From contig JASSKH010000028.1 of assembly GCA_031763025.1 (NCBI GenBank), positions 2,970,981 to 3,034,980 on the forward strand: a stretch of 64,000 nt of DNA, given 5' to 3'. Made by a program: the position numbers and the translations under genes. This document shows, in pieces, positions 42,852-55,400 of this stretch (its first letter is position 1; the number at the start of each line of letters is the position of its first letter). This stretch comes from Macrocystis pyrifera. Taxonomy: Eukaryota; Sar; Phaeophyceae; Laminariales; Laminariaceae. A model generated the notes under the pieces. It was not told the origin of the DNA. It made no database searches and saw only the letters and a program-made list of their open reading frames with translations.

Positions 42852-43219
42852 GTAGAACAGCAGCATGAGTATCATTAACACTGCCTGTACTTGCTATTTG
42901 CAGCTTCACTAGGTGTAGATGGTAGGGCGCTGAGGTGATAGAGAGGGCGGGGTTGACTCGGTCAGGGTGGGGCATAGAAGCTGGCGACGTGAGATCTGAT
43001 TGGATGGGGTAAAGATTGGTTAGACGGTAAGATCTTGGCTTAAGATCTTGCAAATGGTCTTGAGCGAAGCCCCGAGTTGAACAAGGCCATCCATTTTACA
43101 TGGAACTCCTTCATGATCCAGGTGCACGCGGCTACGCACACAGGGGGTGCTTTGTTCCAGCTGGGGGCATGCGGCGAGGATTTAGAGCACGATACAACAG
43201 CCCAGAAAGCGACCTTAAG

Positions 43220-43492
43220 ATGACGCTGCCCCCCTCTCGCCGAAGAGCGCACTTTGCCGCTGTTGGCGTAGTCCTGTGCTCCGCGACCTCAGGCGCTCAC
43301 GCCTTCAATGTGGCTTTCGTGGCAGGACGAGGGCACGTCTTGAGTCGACCGTCATCCCGAGGGAGAACAATCAACGACAGGAGAGTCTTTGCACCTTCAG
43401 TACGAAGGCAAGCGAGCGTAGCGATGAGTGCAGAAAGAGGACCCGTGTGGCGTTGGGGCCAGGCTACTGCAAGTGCGCTTGCGGCGCTTCAG
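43220..43492 (+). CDS. CTPA: CtpA exon 1: plastid-targeting presequence
   Basis: Ninety-one codons. MTLPPSRRRAHFAAVGVVLC begins a signal peptide (basic n-region, hydrophobic core) predicted to be cut at AHA|FNVAF. An Arg/Ser-rich transit segment follows, then WRWGQATASALAALQ, possibly a thylakoid transfer signal. The donor is CAG|GTGTGT (phase 0). An in-frame upstream ATG at 43100 would mask the signal peptide and is less likely. Confidence 0.85.
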
Positions 43493-46400
43493 GTGTGTGT
43501 GTTCGGAGACTACAGCAGCAGCACGTAGAGAGGGCAGGGCTGCCCAAGCGCCCCTTGCTGCATGTTCGTTCCATTCTGCTGTACCGATACCTGGTACCGT
43601 GCTTAAGGTTCAGCTTTGGATCTCACACAGCTGGTCGCACGTGTACCCCTGGACTCGTGTGGATGCTTGAGCTTTACGTTTTCAAGCTCGGTTGTCCCAT
43701 ATCTGGTGCGCATATATCGTAGGTAGGATGTGCTACTCTTGTACCTTGTAGTAAAGCCCTGAGCGGGATGAGGCAGGAACCGTCAACGGGTTTCAGACCT
43801 TGCGTTTCGCATGCATATTCCCGCCGCATGCCTCCCCAGCACACCGACCAGCTCCCCCAGCCGAGCGCTCGACGACAGGGAAGCCCTGTGTCAGCTTTTC
43901 TCGAAGCGTCGATCACGCCATAGACCCGTCAAAACCCATCGCTGCAGCCCCCACACTCCTCGAGGCCCAGCTGTAGCCCGCCCTCACAGCCCTCGAGATC
44001 GACACCTAACCCTAACCCAAAACACAAGCCCTGGACCCCGAGGATGGTACCTGAATGCCCCGGTAGACGTGAGATCGCCTCGTGATACATACGAGTACCT
44101 GGCATACGTGGTCGTGACTACCGGATACGGTTATCTGGGCCTAGAATGGCGAGCCGCACGACTAGATTATGCCTCCTGCTACGTACCCAAGTATGCTATT
44201 TTAAAATACGTTCTCGTATTTACGTCGACCTCAGTAGACTCGTACCTGGGGTACCTGTTTGTGGTACTGGTACGTACGTACCAAACATTCTACCTGGTAC
44301 ATAGAGCTGTACGTACGTAGAATTACTGCTGTACCAGGTAGTTACGTGCCCTTCGGTTGACACAAGGCGTTGGACATGTCGTTCGTGTTCATGTTACGAT
44401 CAAATTATGACGCAACAACAGCGGCAGTATAGTATTACGGGGGTCCATAGTTAATAGGACCTATGGTACACATAATAACCTATATATTTACCTATTTTTG
44501 CCAACAATATTTGGTCCTATTAGCTATGGTCCCCCGTAATAGTTGCACCCGGCCTGCAAAGCTCGGCACAGATATTCATGCCAGGTATATACTGCTCTGG
44601 GCTTGGCTCGCTCTGCGGCATGCCAATATGCCGGTTGGCCTTGTTCGGCGGCGAGAGCAACACAAAACAAGCAGCTACCTACTACTTCACTACCCTTGTA
44701 TAGCCTAGGATGGTACAGTAGTATAACTGTCGCTGGGAATTCACGCAACGGTGTATTTGTAACTGGCGTCAATTTGTGTCGGTTGGTGCATCCGGTCGGT
44801 AGGTAGGTTGGTCGGTCGGTCGTTCAGTCGCTTTTGCCATCTCGAAAAGGTCCCTACTTGTTGGCGCCGTGTAAATTAGAAAGTTGGGTCGCTCGAAACA
44901 GTGCCTGCACCGACTAGTAGCAGTCGGCTGTTGTTCTGGCACGGTCCGCCGCGGAAAAAACATCACTGAAGATATGCTATTGATTATTTCTGTTATCTGT
45001 TGTCCTTTTCCCATGCGTATTTGTTGGTGCTTGGTGCAACGGTTACCGGTGCCGGTAATCATTACACGGTGCCTTGGTGTATATCGAGGTACCTGGTACT
45101 ATCGAATATTGACTATCGCCTATCAAAACCAACCTGAGTAGTCAAGGGAGGTAATTCAGACATTCTACGTACAAGAAAGTTTTTTCTTTTTCAGCATTTG
45201 CAACTGTTTTTGAATTTTTCAGTGGAAGGACCAATTAAGGGCTTCCTCGTGATGTACGTGTATAGAAACAGTCTCGCCACAAATCAGAGCAGAATCGACA
45301 GGGTCCTGTAGCATCCCGACACGAGGCACAACCACATCTCTGCGAGCACGGCACGATCGCAGCCCCTCAAGGGATCCATCTGTACGACCACATGACTTGG
45401 TGTGGTCATCACTGAAGTCCTTGGACTTGTTTCTCCTCTGTGTGTCGAAAACTCGTGCCTCGTGGTATTTTCGTGCGATTTTTGGTCTCACCGGGACTCC
45501 TTGGGCCCGTCAGCCCAATGGGAGCCGAGGGGGTTTCGCTGGTTGGTGTGCTGGTCGGCCAGTGAGCGAACCTTGGATAGATTTCCCTGTAGGTGATGAG
45601 CAACAGAGCAACTTTTTTTTGCGGGAGTCGCAAGAATTTTCAGTGTGGGTGGAGAATCCGATGCTCAATGTATGGGTCCCGTTTTCCTTACTGAAGGAGC
45701 GGCGCAACAGCACCGGCAGGCAGGGAGTTCAACGGTACGAGTATTCTCCCGAGCGAACGGCGAGCCCGCTACTGCTGACGTCCCAGGCATACCTCAGGAT
45801 ACCTATTTTAGACAATCTCCCAAGGGTACAGCCCTCAACATGTCGATCTGAATGAATGCGAGGTGTTACCCACGTATGACCCAATTTTGACTGTCAAAAG
45901 AGTCTTTTCGGCCTAAACTGTCCGATTTTCGATGCGCCTTGATCCCGGACCATCATGAACACGAGAGAGACAAAAAATGCCTGATGTGCTTGGCTTGCTT
46001 AAAAGGCTACTAATATCGATGAAGTCGAAATTCCCGTGAGCAATTTTTTCGTTGACGCCCACGTGTGTTTTTAGATGTAAGCGCTTGTTCGCTCGTTTTT
46101 GCTGTGATACACACCCGAAGATGCTAGTTTCAGCGATTACTCATCAATTGTAGGTCAACAATTTGTGCTTTTGGCGATTTGCACGAATCTTAACACAAAA
46201 AGAGAGAGTAAAAAAGATAAATTATTTATGAGGGATCTACGTGCACCCTCAAGTCGCCGTGCGTTCGAAGTTTATGTCACACCGCGGTGCAGGGGTGCCT
46301 TGGTCAATGACAGCTGCCAAATCTTAACTATTACGGGGGGGCATAGTTAATAGGACCAAATATTGCTGGTAAAAATGGGTAAATATATAGGTTTTTATGT

Positions 46401-49400
46401 GTACTATATGTCCTATTAACTATGGTCCCCCGTAATAGTCGATCTCTTGAATTTGTATGAATGATTTAATTGGTTTTTGAGGAGACGATATTGCAAAGAA
46501 TGAAAAAAAAACCAGCAGACAATCTATCGAACAATGTCGACAAATCCTCGCGGTATCGAATATAGATACTCCATACCTAATCTTCATATCATATCGATAT
46601 CAATACCGATGGTTCCTCCGCTCTCGTTGCTCTTTTTTCTTTCCCGTCGGTCGTTCTGGCCAATCAGATTTTTTCCTCTGGGGCACCTGCCGTGGCGTCG
46701 GTGCTCCAAACGCACTCGATACGACCTTCTCTAGCTACTACGACCACGACTGCCACCACGCTCGCGGACGCCGCTGGAGGTGGGGAGTCCTTGGGTGCTT
46801 CCGCCGGGACGGCGGCGGCGAAGGGCACGTTTCAAGAAGCGTGGAGCTTGAGCGATCAGTGAGTTATTTCTAAAATAAAAAGCAATAGCTGTGAGATCGA
46901 GAATTTCGTCCAAACTCATCTTTGCAAGCTGTGTGTCATACTATTACGGGAGGCCATAGTAAATAGGATCAAATTTTGTCAATAAAAATAGGTAAATACA
47001 AGGCGCTTCGCTCCGCGGGCGGCCTACGCCGCCCGCTACGCTCGCTCAGGAAGGAAACATCAAATTATGCGAAGCGGACAGAGGTCCATGATTGAATATT
47101 GTTTTTTTTATGGCCCCTGTAGTTAGCTGCAAACTGGCGACTTGATAATGCCAAGAGTCCCGCCGCCATGCTTCAGGAGAAAACAACAGCTCGGACGCCA
47201 CACATGCTTCGCGTCGCGGGCGGTTTTCCGCTACGCTCGCTCACACGTCGTACACACGTACATACCCCAGGTAGGGTACTTATTTTCTTCTTTCGATATG
47301 CTCTGTGTCTGTGTACTCGTCGTATGTACGAAAGATAAAGCACAGAACGGCACAGCAACACAGCAAAAACAATGAAAATGAAACCGAAAATTTCTAAAAG
47401 AAAAAAAATCCCCGTCCCCTTTAGTGTAATAATAATTTACTACTTGAGTGGAACACCTTATACCAGTCAAAAAAAAAAAAAAAATGAAAAAAAAGAAAAA
47501 ATATTACAGCAGAGCTTCTCTCTCAGCCTCGTACGCCGCCCGCCCCTCTCGCGACCATCTCGCCACCGATTCAGCCCGGGTAAAGCTTCCCTCCCTCTCT
47601 TCCACAGTGAGCCCCGTCGCCCGCCTCGCGTGAAGCCCGGTGCTCACCGTGGACCTCGACGCAAGCTCGACAATCTTGGTGCTCATTCGGGGTACCTCCC
47701 TCTTGTGACTCTCAGCCCGGTCGCAAAAATAAGCACCGCTTGAATATTATCTTACAATCCCGAACGACCCTTAAATACTCGTACGTACTATATCCAAAAT
47801 CACAATGGAGGCCAGACAGAGCCTATTGATGTATCCCTCGTGTCTCGAGGCACACGCGACGCCTAGGCACGAAAGCTGCGACCGCGCTCCTTGCAACCCC
47901 CCTCTACTCGCCAGCATCCGCTGACACCCGCGACGGTGCCGGGTTCGCCCGCGCAACCGTGCTCGGAGTACACGCACGCACACGAAACGAAAGAAGAAAA
48001 AAGGAAAGAAGGGCTGAAAGTACGACGAGAAATGGAGAAAACAAAGACTCGTTGGAACCGTCCGGCAAGTAATAAACGGAGGCGATTCCCAAGTGGGAGC
48101 TCTGAGAGGTCAGGGATGTACAACCGAGCACGCTCAGAGGTTGAGATATCTGTAAGTATATCTACAAGGCGCTTCGCTCCGCGGGCGGCCTACGCCGCCC
48201 GCTACGCTCGCTCAGGAAGGAAACATCAAATTATGCGAAGCGGACAGAGGTCCATGATTGAATATTGTTTTTTTTATGGCCCCTGTAGTTAGCTGCAAAC
48301 TGGCGACTTGATAATGCCAAGAGTCCCGCCGCCATGCTTGAGGAGAAAACAGCAGCTCGGACGCCACATATGCTTCGCGTCGCGGGCGATTTTCCGCTAA
48401 GCTCGCTCACACGTCGTACACACGTACATACCCCAGGTAGGGTACTTATTTTCTTCTTTCGATATGCTCTGTGTCTGTGTACTCGTCGTATGTACGAAAG
48501 ATAAAGCACAGAACGGCACAGCAACACAGCAAAAACAATGAAAATGAAACCGAAAATTTCTAAAAGAAAAAAAATCCCCGTCCCCTTTAGTGTAATAATT
48601 TACTACTTGAGTGGAACACCTTATACCAGTCAAAAAAAGAAAAAAATGAAAAAAAGAAAAAAATATTACAGCAGAGCTTCTCTCTCAGCCTCGTACGCCG
48701 CCCGCCCCTCTCGCGACCATCTCGCCACCGATTCAGCCCGGGTAAAGCTTCCCTCCCTCTCTTCCACAGTGAGCCCCGTCGCCCACCTCGCGTGAAGCCC
48801 GGTGCTCACCGTGGACCTCGACGCAAGCTCGACAATCTTGGTGCTCATTCGGGGTACCTCCCTCTTGTGACTCTCAGCCCGGTCGCAAAAATAAGCACCG
48901 CTTGAGTATTATCTTACAATCCCGAACGACCCTTAAATACTCGTACGTACTCTATCCAAAATCACAATGGAGGCCAGACAGAGCCTATTGATGCATCCCT
49001 CGTGTCTCGAGGCACACGCGACGCCTAGGCACGAAAGCTGCGACCGCGCTCCTTGCAACCCCCCCTCTACTCGCCAGCATCCGCTGACACCCGCGACGGT
49101 GCCGGGTTCGCCCGCGCAACCGTGCTGGGAGTACACGCACGCACACGAAACGAAAGAAGAAAAAAGGAAAGAAGGGCTGAAAGTACGACGAGAAATGGAG
49201 AGAAAACACAGACTCGTTGGAACCGTCCGGCAAGTAATAAACGGAGGCGATTCCCAAGTGGGAGCTCTGAGAGGTCAGGGATGTACCAACCGAGCACGCT
49301 CAGAGGGAATCCCGGTGCTCACCGTGGACCTCGACGCAAGCTCGACAATGTTGGTGCTCATTCGGGGTACCTCCCTCTTGTGACTCTCAGCCCGGTCGCT

Positions 49401-52400
49401 AAAATAAGCACCGCTTGAATATTATCTTACAATCCCGAACGACCCTTAAATACTCGTACGTACTCTATCCAAAATCACAAATAGAGGCCAGACAGAGCCT
49501 ATTGATGCATCCCTCGTGTCTCGAGGCACATGCGACGCCTAGGCACGAAAGCGGCGACCCCGCTCCTTGCAACTCCCCCTCTACTCGCCAGCATCCGCTG
49601 ACACCCGCGACGGTGCCGGGTTCGCCCGCGCAACCGTGCTCGGAGTACACGCACGCACACGAAACGAAAGAAGAAAAAAGGAAAGAAGGACTGAAAGTAC
49701 GACGAGAAAGAAATGGAGAAAACAAAGACTCGCTGGAACGGTCCGGCAAGTAATAAACGGAGGCGATTCCCAAGTGGGAGCTCTGAGAGGCCGGGGATGT
49801 ACCAACCGAGCACGCTCAGAGATTGAGATCTAAGTAAGTATATCTATATAGTTTTTTTTGTGTGCCATAGGTCCTAGGTCCTATTTACTATGGTCTCCCG
49901 TAATAGCGATACGTCGATCACGCGTACTACGGGTTTTATATGGCCTTAACCAGGAAACACAGTCTGTATATATATGAGGAAGACAAAATCTGAAGCTGAG
50001 TCATGTGTTTCCCCTGTTTTTGCCTTGTTGAATTCAGCAGTACCTATTACGGTGTTGGATGTCTTGTCGAAAGTTATTTTCATATGTCGTTCAATAAGAA
50101 AACGGATATTATCGTACCGAAAATAGTCCGGTAGTTCGATATTTAGTTTCGATACTTCGATAAGCGTGAACGATACGATAAAACGATAAAAGTGACATAT
50201 TTCGTACAGGTACTTTTTCTTTCCTGAATCCAGCAGTACATGTATTTGTATATACTGTCGTGCGTACTATTTCGTACTTGTTTGTTTTCTCCCATCGAGA
50301 TTTGTTGTTTTTTGTTACAGCCTGTTTTGCGACCACAGGCAAGATTTCAGAAAGTAAGTTAATATGAGAACATCATCAACATCATATGAACCGATTTCCT
50401 TTCGCTGGTCGTTACGTCCTTTATTTTTTCGAGCTGTATAGACTTGTCGAAATTTCAGTGGCTTGTGGGCCTTTCGGTTATTTCAGCCGCACAAAACCTT
50501 CTAGATTTTTGCTTTGTATCGCCCCACGTCCGAATGCCTCCCAAGGGTAATCGTGCACCCTGGTAGTACCTACCGTACACAACGTTCCTCGCGTTTTCGC
50601 ACAGAGTGGTCTAATACACCCGGCGTATTTTAGGCACCACGGCACTTGTTGCACTTGTTGTATTACGGGGGACCATAGTAAATAGGACCAAATATTTTTA
50701 GTAAAAATAGGTAAATATGTAGGTTTTTATGTATACCATAGGTCCTATTAACTATGGACCCCCGTAATAGCTTGTTTGATAAATCGGAAACATATCGAGT
50801 ACGGGCCTTGACTGCTGGATGTCTTTGATGGGTAGAAATAACATGAGTACAAAACACAGTATTTACAGCCTTTACGGCAGCAGGATCGGCCATTTTTAGC
50901 AGAGCTTATAAAATTCTAGAGCTAATTCTACGAGTAGCACTACAGTACCAATCAACACTGACCAAAAAAATAGAATAAATGTACAGTGAAGACACGGAGG
51001 CACCCCGTAACCTGTCGACATGGCGAATCAGTCTTCCCTTCTGGGCGGATGTACTTTACAAGGTACCCGGTACTACAGCAGGAGTTGGGCTGGGCATTGC
51101 TGTACACGCCGGACAGATCAAATCTCCATTTCACACATGCAGACAGATCAATTTTTTTGTTTCACACATTCGGACAGATCAGATCTCCATTTCACACATG
51201 CGGACAGATCAGATCTCCGTTGCACACATTCGAACAGATCAGATTTCCTTTTCACACATTCGGACAGATCAGATCTCCATTGCACACATAGATCATATCT
51301 CCATTTCACGCATTCAGACAGATCAGATCTCCATTGCATACGTAGATCATATCTCCATTGCGCACATTCGGGCAGATCGGATCTCCATTTCACACATTCG
51401 GACAGATCAAAATTTCCATTTCACACATTTGGACAGGTCATATCTCCAATGCATACATTCGGCCAGATCATTTGGACAGGTCAGATCTCCATTGCATACA
51501 TTCGGACAGATCATATCCCCATGTCAACATCGGACAGATCAGACCTCCCATTTTGTAGGACATAGCAGTTGCTCACAGTCGCGCAAGTGGCTGAAGCATT
51601 TTGATTGGCTGATTTGGTGTGATTCATGTAGCTGCAGTTCATCTAGGGAAATCTCGGAGATAGTTCTGTCTCTCCAGATGGGATTTGTTTTATTTGTGAA
51701 TGATTTCTGAGGGTCCAAGAAGGCCATGCGAGGCGCTCTACCCCGCACTTACTTTTTTTTCTTACCTTTCTTGCTTACTTTACGTGATTAACTCGCTTGT
51801 TTTTCTTACTTAATTTACCTTGGGATGCACAACTTCAATTAATACTTCACAACATCATCTCTTTTTTTGCTCCCGCGCCTCATGGCATGGCCGAGCGGTG
51901 CACCACCCGGCGCCCGAGTTGTCCCCTTACGTTTCGCACGTTCGGACAGATCAAATCTCCATTTCACACATGCGGACAGATCAAACTTTCCGTTTCACAC
52001 ATTCGAACAGGTCAAATTTCCATTTCACACATTCGGACAGATCAGACCTTCATTGCTCACATTCGGACACATCAAAATTTCCTTTGCATCATCTAGATTA
52101 TCTAGGGAAGATTGCGTCCCTGATCTGTGTCATATGCTCGATCTATCAGCTGTAGATGATGGTTGCCGGGTGGGATCTGTATGACACGGCTCTTGCGCAC
52201 GCGTTTGACAAGTGGGATCTGTATGACAAAGCTCTTGACACAACATCTTGTACAAGCTAAGGTGTGATTTACATTATATATTAACAGATCGCTATCTGTA
52301 TGATCTGCACGATCTATGCATAGATCGTGATCTGCCCGACGCGTCAAAAACCTGAGCACCCGTCGGCGGGCGAGAGCTGGTTCGCTCTCGTGGAGAGACG

Positions 52401-55400
52401 CTCATTTTCAGCAACACGATAAACTCCAGCCGTAGACGTATACCAGTAGAACAAGCTATCATTTTTTTTTTGTTTTGGCACTTTTTCGCTCTTACTGTAG
52501 CTCTTTTAGGACCACAGTCCCGTTCAGGGGACAAAATACTTACAATTTGACTGGTTTGTCCCACTGCAACCTTAATAGTCCTAACAGTATTAAAAGGGGT
52601 TAAGCCCCAAAATGGTTCACACATCGAACAGATCACCGACTCCCACTTCATGATCTAGATATTTCAAGGAATACATATATATTCATGATCTGTATGATCT
52701 GTATGATCTGTATGATCTGTGTGATCTGTATGATCTGTATGATTTGTATGATCTGTATAATCTGTATTACATGTATGATCTGTATAATCTGTATTACATG
52801 CATGATTTGTATGATCTGTATGATCTGTATGGTCTAGCTCATGTTGTCGGGTGGGAACCGTACAATCTGCATGATCCATAGGACCTGTTCCCTGCGTTGG
52901 ATCTGTACTGTAAAGATCCCGCACTGTCACCTCCATCGAGGGGTCGTGTTGGCCGCACACACGACATCTCCTAACGGCGGTTTAGTACCTGCATGATGCT
53001 CAAGTAGATCGTGATCCGCATGTCCGAGGTTTGAAGCTCGCTCGCTCGCTGGCTCGTGCGTGCAGGTTCTATTTCGATCGCACCCACAAGGGGAACGACT
53101 GGGGGGCCGTAAAATCGCGCCTCTCCTCGGAAATTGCATCCGGGAAGAAGAGCGAAAACGCGGCGACGAAGGAGATGCTGTCGCTCCTCAAGGACAAATA
53201 CACGCGGTGAGGAAAAGGGGGGCATATGAAGCGTGCTGCGAAAGGGTCTGCAACTAGGGGGGTGTGGTATGGCTGGGCACTGGTTGACTCAGTCAGTAGC
53301 GATTATTGCTGCCGTCAAAATTAATTAGTGTACTGGATTGCAGCGGTATACTGTTTCTCCTCTCCTCTCTCCTCCCGCAACGTATTTGGTGGGGTTTCCG
53401 CATTCAAATATAACTTGTTTCTTGGATGTACGCAAGATAAAACCTCCTGCGAATAAACTGGCCGGGTCAATCAGTAGACTACTGCTGCCAGTAGATTACT
53501 ACTGCCAGTGCCTATTATACCTTTTTGTTTCTGGACAAAGAAAAAACTTACCGACGGGCTTCCTCAGCAGAGTAACTAAACCTATTTATGTGCACTGTTC
53601 TTCCAACTACTCCCACGATACGCCGAGGTTAAACTGCCGTTTTTTTTTTCTCCCCACAATCAGCTGTTGGTCGATACACAATAATTCCTCAAGTTAGGAG
53701 CCTCAGGAAGAGTAGGTGCTACAACCTGTACCATAGCATACATATGTTTATGTAGGTAATATCATAGCCTTTAGGTTTTGGACAAAAAAAAACTGACTGC
53801 CGGGGCTCCTTCACCCAGAAACCCTATACGTACACTCGTTTGTGTTTTTTTTTGCGTGTTGTCCCCGGGTCACGTGCATGGCCGAGGCGCTTTCGTGATT
53901 TCGTTTTTCTTTCATGGATGTGAAAGGAAATAAAAGCCGGGTTTGACGCAGCCCGTTGTGTTTTTTTTTCGTCTTTTTTTGTTTTTTGTTTTTGTTCACG
54001 GACTGCAAAGGAAAAGAAGGTGACTTATGATGAGTCCAGCTATAGTATCGGGTCACGTCGTCCACGCCGAAGGAACGCGTCCAACAGCGCTCGTGAGCAA
54101 ACAGTGGACAGCCTTCGTACACACGCGTTCCGGCACGCCTCCAAACACGCCTCCACGCCTATGCTCACCCCTTAGTCGGATCCACCTCACCCTTCATGCG
54201 ACTCGCCCAACAATTTAACGGTGGTTCACGCTTGGTGAAAGCTGTGTCTGCTTGGTCCGTGAAAACCCCACATGCTCCGTCCCGGCCTTGTAGGGATGCG
54301 AAAGAACTATGGCTATGCGATTACGGCCATGCATGACATTTGCAGTGAAAACCCCACATGCTCCGTCCCGGCATTGTAGGGATGCGAAGAACTATGGCCA
54401 TGCGATTACGGCCATGCATGACATTTGCACACACACCCCGTCCTTGTCTTCGTCCTGTCGTTTGACCCCCCCCCCCCCCCCCCCCCCCCCCCGCCGCATG
54501 TGTGGTTATAGGCTGATTGGGCCCGAGATCTATGACATGCTGTCCAAGTACGACCTCATAGGCGTTGGGGTTATGCTCTCGCCCAACCCGGCCGGGCAGG
54601 TGGGTTTGCCTATTTGTAGGCGTGGGTATGGTATCATATCGTATCGTATGGTGTGATAGGTATGGTATGGTATGTATAGTATGGTACGGCACGGTGCGGT
54701 ATGGTATGGTGTGAGAAGTGTGATATGGGATGGTATAGTATAGTATGGCGGGGTGGGGTATAGTATGGTGTGGTGTGGTGTGGTATGGTATGGTACGGTA
54801 CGGTATGAGATGACATGGTATGGCATGAAAAGGTATGATATGGCATGGTATGGTATGGTATGGTACGGTATGGTATGGTGTGATAGGAATGGGATGTGGT
54901 GTGGTGTGGTATGGTATGGTATGGTACGGCACAGTGCGGTATGGCATGGTGTGATAGGTGTGATAAGGGATGGTATGGTATAGCATGGTGGGGCGGGGGG
55001 TATGGTATGGTATGGTATGGTGTGGTGTGATATGGTATGGTATGGTATGGTACGGTACGGTATGATATGGCATGGTATGGTATGGTATGGTACGGCACGG
55101 TAGGGGTATTATACGCCTTTTGGGGTCAATGTTGTTCTGACCGTTTGAGCTGCTCAAGCGATAAACTACCACCGGTTAGTTTGGCATGATTCTTTTTCTA
55201 GTATGTTTGATGTAGGACTACAGTAGTGCATAGCAGTCATGATCGGATTGCGCGGACGAGCTTCTCCAAAATCAGGTTTCGGGTGACATATTGAGCTCCT
55301 TATGTGAGAAAGCAGCTCAGAAAGCAATAAGGCACCACCCCTATTAGGCATTGCTTTTGTATCGTGCCTTATAAGGTACGGCACTGCTCTAAACATAAAT

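Larger units (their letters stand above)
43493..46734. other. CtpA intron 1
   Basis: Holds a CCTAACCCTAACCC dimer (about 44006), a MITE-A (44433-44541), a GGTCGGT microsatellite (44790-44825), a second MITE-A (46329-46437) and many GTACCTGGTAC words (44090-44340). An open frame at 45397-45855 has no recognised motif. A small missing exon could lie here. Confidence 0.6.
46859..53065. other. CtpA intron 2 (6.2 kb)
   Basis: Holds a split MITE-A with the 1.17-kb unit array inside (46942-49905), another MITE-A (50662-50769), a 30-bp minisatellite in two blocks (51110-51550, 51935-52090), a MITE-B (52495-52590) and a repeat R copy with a 10-bp array (52617-53035). Confidence 0.75.

Noticed and set aside
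43988-44022. Telomere-like CCTAACCCTAACCC
   Set aside because: Only two units in an intron; too short to call an internal telomere.
45397-45855. 152-residue frame in CtpA intron 1
   Set aside because: Inside an intron, no similarity recognised, and overlapping frames of similar length are open on both strands.
50979-51710. A 243-residue frame with repeats like FTHSDRSDLH
   Set aside because: The 30-bp minisatellite keeps all three plus frames open; there is no domain, and the unit matches a repeat R terminus. It lies inside a CtpA intron.
54321-55172. A 283-residue minus-strand frame of HTIPYHTI type
   Set aside because: By-product of the TATGG pentanucleotide array.
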